Notes: a model not told the origin generated them from the letters alone. Counted from the stretch's first letter, positions 1 through 9,571 are shown. The stretch: 64,000 nt of DNA from JASGCL01 sp965262775 (GCA_965262775.1 CBDHFT010000006.1:62001-126000); one strand, 5' to 3'. Numbers and translations are program-made.

Positions 1-73
1 TATTATTAGCAAAAGATAGAAAGGTGGCGGGCGTTACCGCCCCCGCGACAGGGTTATGTTTGATGAAGGTGCA

Positions 74-1276
74 TTACGACGCCCGTTGATATTTGCGCTT
101 TTTATTTTTTATTGCCAGGGCAAATAATTGCGCCAGCTGTTCCTGTTTATCAGTCAAAGAGAATTTTTCGACGACGGTTTGTCGCGCATGTTCGCCCATG
201 ATTAATTCTTGTTCGCGAGTCATACGCAGGGCGCGCATGATAACCCCCGCCAAGGAAGCGTGGGAATCGGCGGCGAATAAAAAACCATTGACCTCATGCT
301 GGATCTGCTCCAACGCGGCACCGTGGTTGGGGGCGATGACTATTTTTTTGCATGCCATAGCCTCCACCGTTGTGCGGCCAAAACTTTCGGGGCGGCGACT
401 GGCATTGACCACCATGGCCGACGATTCATAAAATGGTAAAAGATAATCTTGGTAAGGCAAAAAACCAACCGCTTGCGACAAACCATGTTGATGAACAAGC
501 CGTTGCAATTTTTTTATCACCCATGGGCGACCCACCGATTGTAATAACAAAACCACATTATCACATTGCTCGCGCGTTGCTTGGTTGCCAAATAATTCGA
601 TGAATGTTTTCACCAAGAACCATTGGCCTTTAAGATATGAAACACGCCCAGGCATAAAAATAACCCGTGGGTTTTTATAATTGGGAAAAATATTTTGCAC
701 CTGTTGTTTGGCGTTAGCCAGCGTAGCAGGGGGGATAGCCGCGGGGGAATTTTTCTTTTCATCCACCCCGCCATAAATAACCAGGATAGGATTCTTTGGT
801 CTGTAAATTTTTTTGATATGTTTTTGGACAAACCAGCTGACGGCATGAATAATATCGCCGCGCGTCATCACGCGATTATAGATTTTTTTTAAGAAAGAAT
901 TGTAACCGCTGTAAACCCCATGAAACCCCGTGACGAAGGGCACACCAAACCACCTTGCCAATAAAAAACCATACCAAGCGGGAAGGCGACTGCCCGCATA
1001 GATCACATCTACCTTCTGGGTTTTTAATATTTTATACAACGACCAAAGAATGGCGGGTGGGAAATAACGCCGCCATGTTCTTTTGAATGGAACGAACACG
1101 TGCCTTGCGCCAATGGCTTTTAACAACGGCACCATGGCACCGCCCGACGACGCGACCAAAACCCGCCCCCCCGCTTTGATGACGGCTTGGGCTGCATCTA
1201 TTGTAAATCCCTCAACGCCGCCCGCATTCATTGCAGGAATTAAAAATAAAATTGTTTTATTTCTTAACAGGGCCAT
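74..1276 (-). CDS. GT4-family glycosyltransferase (LPS/envelope type)
   Basis: Predicted cytoplasmic glycosyltransferase of the GT-B fold, about 400 residues. The N-terminus (LFLIPAMNAGGVE) is the glycine-rich donor-side loop typical of GT4 enzymes, and the C-terminal half has VFMPGRVSYLKGQ followed by ESFGRTTVEAMACKK, the E-x7-E type nucleotide-sugar binding signature. It likely adds a sugar to LPS core or another envelope glycan; the acceptor cannot be read from sequence. I start it at the ATG at 1276, not the longer in-frame start at 1315, because the N-terminus then begins at the first beta strand. It overlaps the upstream mlaD-like gene by 20 bases, so both are probably one transcript. 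Family call is firm, substrate unknown. Confidence 0.85.
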   Translation of the reverse strand: MALLRNKTILFLIPAMNAGGVEGFTIDAAQAVIKAGGRVLVASSGGAMVPLLKAIGARHVFVPFKRTWRRYFPPAILWSLYKILKTQKVDVIYAGSRLPAWYGFLLARWFGVPFVTGFHGVYSGYNSFLKKIYNRVMTRGDIIHAVSWFVQKHIKKIYRPKNPILVIYGGVDEKKNSPAAIPPATLANAKQQVQNIFPNYKNPRVIFMPGRVSYLKGQWFLVKTFIELFGNQATREQCDNVVLLLQSVGRPWVIKKLQRLVHQHGLSQAVGFLPYQDYLLPFYESSAMVVNASRRPESFGRTTVEAMACKKIVIAPNHGAALEQIQHEVNGFLFAADSHASLAGVIMRALRMTREQELIMGEHARQTVVEKFSLTDKQEQLAQLFALAIKNKKRKYQRAS

Positions 1277-1760
1277 TATTATTTTGCGATGGGTTATTTT
1301 GTCCCCCAACGGCATTGAGCACGAAAATAGCGCGCCCGATCATGTCTTCCAGCGATGGTTGGCTGGCTGTTCTTTCGAATGTTGCACCCGCGGCCAGCGG
1401 TTCGGTCGCGTTGCCTTGCTCAATTTTTATTTCGGGCGCGCCCAATAATCCTGACGAACCAACCACCAACAAACTATCTTTGGGTAATTTGATATTTTGT
1501 TTTATTTGCAGTTCTAATTCGGCGCGATAGGTTTGTGGATTAAGGGTTTTGCTTTTCACCTGGCCAATTTTTATGCCCGCCATTTTCACGGGGCTACCCG
1601 CGTCAATTCCTGACGCGCTATCCAACGAAGCCTTGACGATGTAATATTGATTACCAAAAAGGTCGGCCTTATCACGCCATAATTGCCAACCAAAGGCCAG
1701 GGCCAAAATCAATAGGCCCGCGCCCAAAATAATCTCTAACGAGCTGTGTTTTATTTTCAT
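1257..1760 (-). CDS. mlaD: MlaD-like MCE-domain phospholipid transport protein
   Basis: A 167-residue protein with one N-terminal membrane anchor (about residues 8-26) followed by a single MCE domain (YYIVKASLDSASGIDAGSPVKMAGIKIG). MlaD proteins form a periplasmic hexameric ring that binds phospholipid and works with the MlaFEB ABC transporter to keep the outer membrane asymmetric. Length and architecture fit MlaD. The adjacent NDUFA12 gene is the usual alphaproteobacterial neighbour. No mlaE or mlaF is visible in the window, so the transporter partner must lie elsewhere. A second MCE protein lies immediately upstream. Confidence 0.88.
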   Translation of the reverse strand: MKIKHSSLEIILGAGLLILALAFGWQLWRDKADLFGNQYYIVKASLDSASGIDAGSPVKMAGIKIGQVKSKTLNPQTYRAELELQIKQNIKLPKDSLLVVGSSGLLGAPEIKIEQGNATEPLAAGATFERTASQPSLEDMIGRAIFVLNAVGGQNNPSQNNNGPVKK

Positions 1761-1769
1761 GTTGTATTT

Positions 1770-2261
1770 CTAAGGTGTGTTTTTGGTTAAATTTGTTTTG
1801 GATTCGGCACGTTGTAGCACCAACAAAAGTAATTTTTCAATGGCTACCGAACCTGATGTATAGATAATTTCATTGCCATTGGCAAGGTTAGCGAAACTGC
1901 CCCCAGGGGTGATGTTGATAACCTTCGGCTGGCTCAGGCCATAAGAAACAATGGCGAAGGTGCTATCATCGGCCAGGTTTAAATTGTTTCTCACCGCCAT
2001 GGTTAATTGCGCCCTGTTCTTATCGGTTAGGTATTTTATGTCGCACACCGTGCCCACGGGTGTGCCCGCCAGCAAAATGGTTGTGCCGCGTTTTACCCCC
2101 TCCACCGATGAAAAATTTCCTTTTAACAACATACGCCCCGCCATGTCGCATTTGCCAACCCTGGCCAAGCCAATATAACCCGCCAGCACCACCGCAACAA
2201 TGACAGACAGCCCCAAGAATCTTAAACGAAACAATTGTAAAAATTGACGAGGGCTGAACAT
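1770..2261 (-). CDS. Second MCE/MlaD-domain protein
   Basis: A 163-residue protein with an N-terminal membrane helix (about residues 13-33) and an MCE-like domain (GNFSSVEGVKRGTTILLAGTPVGTV). It is diverged from the downstream MlaD-like protein but has the same anchor-plus-MCE plan and is 9 bases from it, suggesting co-transcription and perhaps a mixed ring or a diverged paralog. It begins a few bases after the NDUFA12 stop, so it probably belongs to the NDUFA12-mlaD operon. The MCE family is clear; exact partner and lipid are not. Confidence 0.78.
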   Translation of the reverse strand: MFSPRQFLQLFRLRFLGLSVIVAVVLAGYIGLARVGKCDMAGRMLLKGNFSSVEGVKRGTTILLAGTPVGTVCDIKYLTDKNRAQLTMAVRNNLNLADDSTFAIVSYGLSQPKVINITPGGSFANLANGNEIIYTSGSVAIEKLLLLVLQRAESKTNLTKNTP

Positions 2262-2267
2262 TATTTT

Positions 2268-2636
2268 TTATTTATTATTTTGCGATGGTTTTTTGGTGGG
2301 TGACCAGGGTTGATAATCGCCCGTTGCGGGGGCGCGGGTGGGGCGATAAGCCATGCGACTGCCCGATAAATTGGGGCGATGTGGTTTTTGATAAAAGGCG
2401 CGAAAGCTTGTCTTAACATCGGCGGGCATGGGGAATTCATCCACCGTGTAATGCATCCAGCCATGATATTCGGGCGGGATAAGGCTGGCGTCATTTTGAT
2501 TTTTATAAATAACAAATCGTTTAATACGCCCCCATGGGTCGGGGCGGCGGCGTTGATAATAACGGTTGCCAAATTGGTCTTCACCAACAAAGCGGCTGTC
2601 GAAAATACGGATGAGATGGGTAAGGGTGTTGGCCAT
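2268..2636 (-). CDS. NADH:ubiquinone oxidoreductase subunit NDUFA12 family
   Basis: A 122-residue soluble protein with the hallmark NDUFA12 pattern: RFVGEDQFGNRYYQ near residue 15, RIKRFVIYKN around 37, and PPEYHGWMHYT around 54. This family is an accessory subunit of complex I found in mitochondria and alphaproteobacteria, bound at the joint of the peripheral arm. Here it heads the minus-strand run NDUFA12, MCE, MlaD, glycosyltransferase, a commonly seen alphaproteobacterial order for its first members. It is strong evidence for the class of the organism. Confidence 0.93.
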   Translation of the reverse strand: MANTLTHLIRIFDSRFVGEDQFGNRYYQRRRPDPWGRIKRFVIYKNQNDASLIPPEYHGWMHYTVDEFPMPADVKTSFRAFYQKPHRPNLSGSRMAYRPTRAPATGDYQPWSPTKKPSQNNK

Positions 2637-2815
2637 TTTTTTAAGGGAAAGTTAATCTGGGGTTAGGGAAAAATCGTAGCGAGGGGTTTTAAAAAATAAT
2701 CGACTTGCTTAAGGCATATTTTTAAAAATATTGAGTTCCTGTTCTTTATAGCGAAAAAAACCGAGCTTGTCATTAGCTTTTGATAAATGTAATAAGATAT
2801 GATAGAGCGGGGCGA

Positions 2816-4246
2816 ATGCATTTATCGGTTTTTGATTTGTTTAAAGTGGGGATTGGACCTTCCAGTTCTCATACCGTGGGGCCCATGGTCGCCGCGAAAC
2901 GTTTTGTTACCGACCTTAGCACGCAAAAAAAATTGTTTGATGTTGCTACCGTCACGGTGAAATTATATGGGTCCTTGGCGCTGACGGGTTTGGGCCACGC
3001 GACTGACCGCGCCATTGTGCTGGGTTTAATGGGCGAACGCCCCGATGAAACCGACCCGAATTTGGTTGAAGAAAAAATCAAAACCTTGAAAGAAAAGAAA
3101 CATCTATTGTTGGACGGCAAACACGATATAGAATTTGTCTATGAAAAAAATTTGGATTTTCGATATGGCGAATTTAAAGAAAAACATTCCAACACCATGG
3201 AATTCATTGCCACCGACAAACAGGGGCAGGAATTATTTCGTGATACCTATTATTCGGTCGGCGGCGGTTTTGTATTAAGCGATGAAGAATTTGAACGCGG
3301 CACCAGCAATGTGGCGGCGGCGGCCAATTTAACCGTGCCGAATATTTTTAATAATGGCGAGGAGTTATTAAACATCGCCAAAAAAAAGAACCTGACCATC
3401 GCCGAGGTGTTGATGGAAAATGAATTAACGTGGCGCAAGAAAGAGGATATTGAAAAGGGCATAGATAAAATTTGGTCGGCGATGGAAGCCTGCATCCAAC
3501 GTGGGATGAGCCAAGAGGGGATATTGCCTGGCGGCCTTAATATTCGGCGCCGTGCCAAGCAGATAGCCGACAATTTAGATAGGTCGAATCAAGAAATAAA
3601 AATGAAATTGGGATCGATTAATTTGGAAGATATTCCGATGAAGACGATGGATTGGGTTAATGTGTTTGCTTTGGCAGTTAATGAAGAAAATGCCGCGGGC
3701 GGGCGGGTTGTCACCGCCCCCACCAATGGGGCGGCGGGGGTTATACCCGCGGTGATGGCCTATTATCATCGCTTTGTCCCAGGGGGCAAGGATGTAAAAA
3801 ACCTTCGTATTTTTATGTTAACCGCGGCGGCGATAGGCATGTTGTATAAAAAAAACGCCTCCATTTCAGCCGCTGAGGTTGGCTGTCAGGGGGAGGTTGG
3901 GGTGGCTTGTTCAATGGCGGCGGCGGGTTTAACTGCGGCAATGGGCGGCACCATGGCGCAGGTGGAAAATGCCGCCGAAATTGGCATGGAGCATAATTTG
4001 GGGCTGACGTGCGACCCAATTAAGGGTTTGGTGCAGGTGCCATGTATTGAACGCAACACCATGGGGGCGGTGAAGGCGATTAATGCGTCTCGTCTTGCAT
4101 TGCATGGTGATGGCACCCATTTGGTGTCTTTGGATAAGGTGATTGAAACCATGATGGAAACTGGCAAAGACATGATGCACAAATATAAAGAAACATCCGA
4201 AGGCGGCCTAGCCACCAAGGTTTCGGTTGCCTTACCCGAATGTTAG
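2816..4246 (+). CDS. sdaA: L-serine ammonia-lyase (iron-sulfur dependent, single chain)
   Basis: Deaminates L-serine to pyruvate and ammonia in the cytoplasm using a 4Fe-4S cluster. The protein opens with MHLSVFDLFKVGIGPSSSHT, the family signature with the GPSSSHT loop, and carries conserved cysteines in GCQGEVGVAC, LTCDPIKG and QVPCIERN that would ligate the cluster. About 476 residues, the usual length of the fused alpha/beta form. I use the ATG at 2816; an in-frame TTG at 2780 would add twelve atypical residues. Its stop overlaps the start of the next gene by 7 bases. It is divergent from NDUFA12 across a 180-base gap. Confidence 0.95.
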   Translation: MHLSVFDLFKVGIGPSSSHTVGPMVAAKRFVTDLSTQKKLFDVATVTVKLYGSLALTGLGHATDRAIVLGLMGERPDETDPNLVEEKIKTLKEKKHLLLDGKHDIEFVYEKNLDFRYGEFKEKHSNTMEFIATDKQGQELFRDTYYSVGGGFVLSDEEFERGTSNVAAAANLTVPNIFNNGEELLNIAKKKNLTIAEVLMENELTWRKKEDIEKGIDKIWSAMEACIQRGMSQEGILPGGLNIRRRAKQIADNLDRSNQEIKMKLGSINLEDIPMKTMDWVNVFALAVNEENAAGGRVVTAPTNGAAGVIPAVMAYYHRFVPGGKDVKNLRIFMLTAAAIGMLYKKNASISAAEVGCQGEVGVACSMAAAGLTAAMGGTMAQVENAAEIGMEHNLGLTCDPIKGLVQVPCIERNTMGAVKAINASRLALHGDGTHLVSLDKVIETMMETGKDMMHKYKETSEGGLATKVSVALPEC

Positions 4247-6111
4247 GGGTGGGAAAGTTTTTTAGAGAGAGGCTAAGCCTGATGGCACAGCGACAAAAGA
4301 CCAAGCCTAAAAATTGGTATGGCAAATACACCGCCGCGATAATTTTTATCGCCATGGTGTTGGTAAGTTTTTCTTCTTTCTATAAAAATACTTTTCATAT
4401 TTCGCCACCGGTTTTTTTTCAGCAATTCGGCAGTGATAACGAAGACAACCTTGTTCTGGGCAGGGTGTTGGCAGATAAATTCGACATACCCATGGCAACA
4501 TTTGGCATGACATTGTTGATGTTGCCGCAGGTGCGGACGCCAAACTTGCAGACGGCCGATAAATCACCACCAGCAAAAGATATTGTTCGCACCGATTCCC
4601 CAGGTAATTTTTGGGCGATGGATTCATGGCATGGTTTGGCATTTAATATTTTACAAAATAATAATAAAATGGATGATATTGTTTTGCTCGGTAACAATAT
4701 CAATATTATTAATCAAGCGTTGGATATTATTGCCATAAGCGTTAATAAAATTAAGGTGGATGATAACCATTATTGGATGTCAAGCGGTGATAATCGTTAT
4801 GATTTTCACTATGGCTACGATTCTCTGCCCGTGGCTAAAAAATATATTACCAATTATAGCGGGCGCAACCTATCAATTGGCCAGTATAAAACCATGGTTT
4901 ATTATATTGATAACAATGATCCTGCTAAAACCGTTATTGTTACAAGCCTGCCCCGAGCAGCCATTGATAAAATTAACAAATATAGATTTTCGGTTATCAT
5001 TTCTGGGCAACCCATAACCGCGATTGATATCAAAAAAAATATTCGTTTTGAGCCCTACCAAAGCAGCGTGGGGTGGGAGGCCTATGCGGTATCGAGCCTG
5101 TATAAATATTTGGGTAATAATTTAAAACATGTCCAAAAGGTCGAAGCAATGTTATCGGCCATCACGCTGATAATATTGGTTTTTTTATATTACCGTGGTG
5201 CTATTTTTCCTAAGGGTTTTGCTGTCATGTTTTTTTTGACTTTGTTTCTATCGCCCATGTTTACGGCGATGGCGCATAATTTGTATTTCGCGCCCTTTTC
5301 ATTTTTTCTGCCCGCGATTTTTGCTCTATGCTATATAACGGCTCAATCAGTCAGGGCGCAATGGTCATGGCTGTTATTAACCTACGCGGCATTTGTCATC
5401 AGGTTTGGTGGCATGCAATATGATTTTACGCCCAGTATTATTTTATTGGCGATGGCACCCGCCCTCTATCAATTTTTTGTTGCTAAAAACAAAATACAGC
5501 GGCGGCAAGCATGCAAGCAATTTTTTATGATATGGTTGATGGGGGTTTTGGGATTTATCAGTGTGATGTTGTGGCAGGCCAACCTAAGAGCTGATGGAAA
5601 TTTGTGGCAAGGTTTATTATTTATTTTTCAAGACGAGATAGCAAGAAGGGTTTACCCGGTTGTGCATTTCAACAATATTGCTGAATACGATGCTTCGGCC
5701 AAGGCTTCTTATTTATCGGTTTTAAAAATTTACTTTTTTCATTGGTGGCAAGATATCATTGTTGGCATTCATGGCCGATGGTTCCCATGGTTATTTTGTT
5801 GGTCATTGCTAACGGTTGTCGCCAGTTATTTCTTATCGCCTTTAAAGTCGAGAAAAGATATTTACACGGGATTATTCTTTGCTTTTTTATCTATTCCTCT
5901 TGCCTGGTATATTTTGGCCAAACCCCATGCTTATATTCATACCCATTATTGTTTTATTTTATGGTCGCTGGGTTTTGTGGCGGCCATGTTTACTATTATT
6001 ATTGATGCTATAAGACATTATTTTAACCTGAATATTTCTCTTTCATTTTCAATTGCTAAAAAAAAATATCATTTGCAATTCGCAATAAATAATCATAAGA
6101 ATTTAAAATAG
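4240..6111 (+). CDS. Large polytopic membrane protein, possible GT-C type glycosyltransferase
   Basis: I do not recognise a named family. The 623-residue protein has one membrane helix near residues 30-48, a long soluble loop to about residue 300, then a block of roughly eight further hydrophobic segments. Soon after the first helix is an acidic motif (GSDNEDNLVLGR); GT-C polyprenyl-phosphate sugar transferases carry catalytic acidic residues at such a place, but this is analogy only. It overlaps sdaA by 7 bases; an alternative start at 4282 removes the overlap. Downstream SDR, GMC oxidoreductase and UbiA-type genes suggest envelope glycan work. Function is inferred from context alone. Confidence 0.6.
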   Translation: MLGVGKFFRERLSLMAQRQKTKPKNWYGKYTAAIIFIAMVLVSFSSFYKNTFHISPPVFFQQFGSDNEDNLVLGRVLADKFDIPMATFGMTLLMLPQVRTPNLQTADKSPPAKDIVRTDSPGNFWAMDSWHGLAFNILQNNNKMDDIVLLGNNINIINQALDIIAISVNKIKVDDNHYWMSSGDNRYDFHYGYDSLPVAKKYITNYSGRNLSIGQYKTMVYYIDNNDPAKTVIVTSLPRAAIDKINKYRFSVIISGQPITAIDIKKNIRFEPYQSSVGWEAYAVSSLYKYLGNNLKHVQKVEAMLSAITLIILVFLYYRGAIFPKGFAVMFFLTLFLSPMFTAMAHNLYFAPFSFFLPAIFALCYITAQSVRAQWSWLLLTYAAFVIRFGGMQYDFTPSIILLAMAPALYQFFVAKNKIQRRQACKQFFMIWLMGVLGFISVMLWQANLRADGNLWQGLLFIFQDEIARRVYPVVHFNNIAEYDASAKASYLSVLKIYFFHWWQDIIVGIHGRWFPWLFCWSLLTVVASYFLSPLKSRKDIYTGLFFAFLSIPLAWYILAKPHAYIHTHYCFILWSLGFVAAMFTIIIDAIRHYFNLNISLSFSIAKKKYHLQFAINNHKNLK

Positions 6112-6122
6112 CCGCAGATTGA

Positions 6123-6728
6123 ATGACAAAGATAATTTTTACTATATTTTTTTACGCGCTGGCTGCGCTGGCTGGTTTTGGATTTTATGTTGCGGGTATG
6201 AATTTATTTTTCTCAGCTGGCAAAGATATTTTGTTTTATCGCGGGCTAGAAATTATTATTGTTAGCATGGCCATGGTGTTGCTTTGTCTTTTGATGATAG
6301 CGCGTATGAAATTTAAATTTATTAAAAACAAACCACAAAGGACAGCATCATTACAATTTGCACAGGAATTGAAGAGCCAGGTTGTCGCCATTACTTTAAT
6401 AAGCGGATTATTGAATCTATGGTTTCATTCATTGATACTGGTGAATTTGGACCGCTCGATAAGCGTGTTTTTGTTGGGATACATGAATAACGTGAACAAA
6501 CCTGTAAGCGAAATTGATTTGCAAACAGCATTTGATAATTATTATGTCAAAAATTATAAGGCTATTGGTCGTCGCATCGATGAACAGCTAGCTAGCGGCA
6601 TGATAACTATTGGCAATGATAATAAAATAAGCTTAACCAATAAAGCTCAAAACTTTCTTGTTCTTTCCACTTGGATAACCAATGTTTTTCATAGCGATAG
6701 CAAGTTTGTTAACCCTATCCTTAAATAA
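6123..6728 (+). CDS. Hypothetical membrane protein, 201 aa
   Basis: No family recognised. Two hydrophobic stretches lie at about residues 5-30 and 42-60, a third near 90-110, and the C-terminal hundred residues look soluble and mixed alpha/beta (IGRRIDEQLASGMITIGNDNKISLT), resembling a small winged-helix-like segment. It follows the 623-residue membrane protein after 11 bases and precedes the SDR gene by about 45 bases, so it is probably in the same transcript. Base use is as AT-rich as its neighbour. It may be an accessory subunit of the putative glycan transfer module, but nothing in the sequence proves it. Confidence 0.6.
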   Translation: MTKIIFTIFFYALAALAGFGFYVAGMNLFFSAGKDILFYRGLEIIIVSMAMVLLCLLMIARMKFKFIKNKPQRTASLQFAQELKSQVVAITLISGLLNLWFHSLILVNLDRSISVFLLGYMNNVNKPVSEIDLQTAFDNYYVKNYKAIGRRIDEQLASGMITIGNDNKISLTNKAQNFLVLSTWITNVFHSDSKFVNPILK

Positions 6729-6772
6729 ATAAATCTGTTAACAATAAAAAAAGGATAATGGGGTATAAAAAG

Positions 6773-7810
6773 ATGAGTAAAAATATACATTTGATAACTG
6801 GCGGCGCAGGATTCGTTGGTATTAATATTGCCAAGCAGCTAATAGCCGCCAAAGAAACTGTCATTATAACCGATGTTTGGCAACCCGATAACAAGCCAAA
6901 AAATTTCGAATATCTTGATGTTACCGACAGGGCTGCGGTTGATAAATTGTTAAAACATGTGACCCATGTTCACCACAATGCTGCCTTGGTGCCCCTAACG
7001 AAAGCAGGAAAAAGATTTCAGGAGGTTAATGTGGGTGGCACAAGAAATGTCATTGACATGGCATTGAAACATAAAATAAAAATGTTGTGTCATATGTCAT
7101 CCTCGGCCATTTATGGCATTCCAGAAAATTGTCCCATTCCTGCCGATACCCCGTTGCAGCCTGTAGAAATCTATGGCAGGTCGAAAGCCTTGGCCGATCA
7201 AATGGTGCAGCAAGCCATGAAGGACGGTATGCCAGCATGCTCCATTAGACCCCGCACTATCATTGGTCAAGAGCGACTTGGTATATTTGAAATATTATTT
7301 AATTGGATTAAAGACAATGCCAATATTTTTATTTTGGGTAAAGGGGATAATTTATTCCAATTCGTCCATATTGATGATATTGCTAGCGTTAGCGTAAAGG
7401 CAGCCTTATTAGAAAAATCGGGATTATTTAATGTTGGGGCAGAACCCTATGGCAGTTTGCGCCATGATTTGGAAAAATTTATCAAAACGGTGGGCTCCAA
7501 ATCAAAAGTTATTTCCTTGCCAATTGGTCTGGCGCAGGCAGCTTTGACCATTGCTGATAAATTGCGGTTGTCTCCCCTGGCTCCTTTTCATTATGCATCT
7601 TATCATAAAGATTTTTATTACGAACCCACCCATATTACCAAAGCATTGGGATGGAAACCAAAATATGGTAACGTAGAAATGATGGTGGAATCTTATCAAT
7701 GGTATATCAAGAATTTTTCTTACGGTAATAAAAAAAATGCTTCAATCCATCGTAAGCCCGTTGCGAAAGGCATATTATCTATTGCCAAACAGGTATCAAA
7801 AATTTTTTAG
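6773..7810 (+). CDS. NAD-dependent epimerase/dehydratase (extended SDR)
   Basis: An extended short-chain dehydrogenase/reductase of about 345 residues. TGGAGFVG at residues 9-16 is the NAD-binding Rossmann loop; SSSAIYG supplies the catalytic serine region and IYGRSKALAD the Tyr-x3-Lys pair. Such enzymes epimerise, dehydrate or reduce nucleotide or lipid-linked sugars, and some are 3-beta-hydroxysteroid dehydrogenase-like. I favour the ATG at 6773 because the protein then starts directly at the Rossmann strand; 6758 is also in frame. It sits with a GMC oxidoreductase and a UbiA-family gene, a grouping recalling two-step epimerisation of a lipid-linked pentose. Confidence 0.85.
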   Translation: MSKNIHLITGGAGFVGINIAKQLIAAKETVIITDVWQPDNKPKNFEYLDVTDRAAVDKLLKHVTHVHHNAALVPLTKAGKRFQEVNVGGTRNVIDMALKHKIKMLCHMSSSAIYGIPENCPIPADTPLQPVEIYGRSKALADQMVQQAMKDGMPACSIRPRTIIGQERLGIFEILFNWIKDNANIFILGKGDNLFQFVHIDDIASVSVKAALLEKSGLFNVGAEPYGSLRHDLEKFIKTVGSKSKVISLPIGLAQAALTIADKLRLSPLAPFHYASYHKDFYYEPTHITKALGWKPKYGNVEMMVESYQWYIKNFSYGNKKNASIHRKPVAKGILSIAKQVSKIF

Positions 7811-7819
7811 TTTAAGAAA

Positions 7820-8089
7820 ATGATATTTGTAGAAACCATGTTGCGGCAAGCCCTGCCCAAAGAATTTCAAGCCAGCATTCGCCATCGGCAGATTAATTTT
7901 GTGAGGGCAGCATTAAAAAATGGGCCATTTCATGTCAGGTGGGCAATTGTGGTTTTAACCATGATGTATTTACCATTTGTGTATATCGGTGCTAATCGAT
8001 GGATAAAAAAATATTTTCATTATTTTCAATTGCTGGATAGGGTTTATAGATCCCTGGCTTTTCTTATTATTTACGAAGATAAAAAATGA
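7820..8089 (+). CDS. Small hypothetical protein between SDR and GMC oxidoreductase
   Basis: Eighty-nine residues, basic N-terminal half, one clear hydrophobic segment (residues about 49-66, IVVLTMMYLPFVYIGANRW), no recognised domain. It starts 9 bases after the SDR stop, and its last codon overlaps the GMC oxidoreductase start (ATGA at 8086-8089), a typical sign of translational coupling. This makes a real, co-expressed gene likely. It might anchor or chaperone the downstream oxidoreductase at the membrane, which is inference from coupling only. Confidence 0.6.
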   Translation: MIFVETMLRQALPKEFQASIRHRQINFVRAALKNGPFHVRWAIVVLTMMYLPFVYIGANRWIKKYFHYFQLLDRVYRSLAFLIIYEDKK

Positions 8090-9570
8090 ATAACTTTATT
8101 AATATCGATAACAAGACCAAGGTTTATAAAACCGATGTTCTCATCGTTGGCTCGGGGGCGGGCGGTGCAACCATCGCCGATATGTTAACCAAGCAAGGTT
8201 TTGAAATTTTGATGTTGGAGGAAGGCGGTAGTTATCCCATTAAGGAATTAAAAAAACCCGAAGAAGTTTTTACAAAAATATGGCGGCATTCGGGTTTGAC
8301 CGCAACCTTGGGCAAACCCAATATTGCTTATGCCGAAGGCAAAGCCTTCGGCGGCTCAACCGAAATCAATTCGGCCATTTTCCAACGGCCTTACGAGGCG
8401 GTTGTGCAAGATTGGCAAGACCAATATAAATTGGACGATACATGGAGCCTAAAAAACATGAACAAATATTGGGACGATACCTTTGCCCAAATGAATGTTA
8501 GTTATCATGAAAAATACTATGCCGACACCACAACCCTGATAGATGGCGCAAAAAAGATGGGCTATAAGAGCGAATATTTATCAGTCGCCATGAATACCAA
8601 AGAAAAAGATGATAGAATTTATGGCTGCCCCGTCGTGGGAAAGCAATCGATGTCGAAAACTTTGTTGCCCGCCGCCATGAAGCGCGGGATGAAGGTTATC
8701 ACCAATTGCAAACTTGATAAAATTATTTTCAAAGGCAAGCAAGCTACCCAGGCCTACTGCCAAGTAAAAAAAGGAAACAAAAATATTAGTATTAAGGTAG
8801 AATTCAAATATATATTTTGTTGCGCGGGGGCAACCAACACGCCGTTGATATTAAAAAGGTCGGGCGTTAAGACCATAGATTTTAATAATTTCCAACTGCA
8901 CCCGACCATGAAGGTTTTTGCTTTGTTTGATAAAAAAATACAAGATCCGCATTCTATCGTTGCGGCAAGTTATATATCAGAATTTATGCCGAACATACGC
9001 ATCGCGGGTTCGGTTGTTACCAAAGGTTTTGTTGGTATGGCGCTGGCCAATAATTATCATCATACCAAACCATTTTTGGACAACATGGAAAATGTAGGGT
9101 CCTATTACGTCATGATAAAGCCGTTCTCTAAGGGGCATTTTCGTTTTCTGCCTTTTGCCAATCAATGGATGGATAGTCCGTTGATAGATTACAAATTGAC
9201 CGATTGGGATTTTGAGCATTTTAAAAAAGGCCTTACCTATTTAACAAACGCAATGTTTGCCGCGGGGGCAAAAATTGTCATGCCCGATATTGCTAATCAT
9301 GACGGTTGGCGGTCCATGACAGATTTTAAAAAAGATATGTCGCGCACCGCCCAATATAATTTAATGTCGGTGCATTTAATGGCATCCTGCCCGCCCAGCG
9401 GGGTAAAAAACCTTGGGGTGACAAATCCTGAAGGTCGGGTATGGGGCTATGACAATTTTTATATTGCTGATGCGTCACAAATACCCACGGCACTTGGTTG
9501 CAACCCCCAGGCAACGGTGATGGCCATTGCGAAAAAATACGCAACCCAGTTTGTTGCCCATTATAAATAA
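8086..9570 (+). CDS. GMC-family FAD-dependent oxidoreductase
   Basis: Glucose-methanol-choline family flavoprotein, 494 residues. DVLIVGSGAGGATIADML (residues about 18-35) is the FAD-binding dinucleotide fold, followed by LEEGG, and FGGSTEINSAI is the second GMC signature region. The C-terminus has HLMASCPPSG and GCNPQATVMAIA, where the active-site His/Asn pair and FAD contacts lie. It oxidises an alcohol; the substrate is not evident. No secretion signal is seen, so it is probably cytoplasmic or membrane-peripheral. Coupled by ATGA to the small upstream gene and nearly touching the convergent UbiA-family gene (1-base gap). Confidence 0.87.
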   Translation: MNNFINIDNKTKVYKTDVLIVGSGAGGATIADMLTKQGFEILMLEEGGSYPIKELKKPEEVFTKIWRHSGLTATLGKPNIAYAEGKAFGGSTEINSAIFQRPYEAVVQDWQDQYKLDDTWSLKNMNKYWDDTFAQMNVSYHEKYYADTTTLIDGAKKMGYKSEYLSVAMNTKEKDDRIYGCPVVGKQSMSKTLLPAAMKRGMKVITNCKLDKIIFKGKQATQAYCQVKKGNKNISIKVEFKYIFCCAGATNTPLILKRSGVKTIDFNNFQLHPTMKVFALFDKKIQDPHSIVAASYISEFMPNIRIAGSVVTKGFVGMALANNYHHTKPFLDNMENVGSYYVMIKPFSKGHFRFLPFANQWMDSPLIDYKLTDWDFEHFKKGLTYLTNAMFAAGAKIVMPDIANHDGWRSMTDFKKDMSRTAQYNLMSVHLMASCPPSGVKNLGVTNPEGRVWGYDNFYIADASQIPTALGCNPQATVMAIAKKYATQFVAHYK

Positions 9571-9571
9571 A

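Noticed and set aside
1083..1530. Plus-strand frames antisense to the glycosyltransferase and mlaD genes
   Set aside because: Shadows of well-supported minus-strand genes with no family features.
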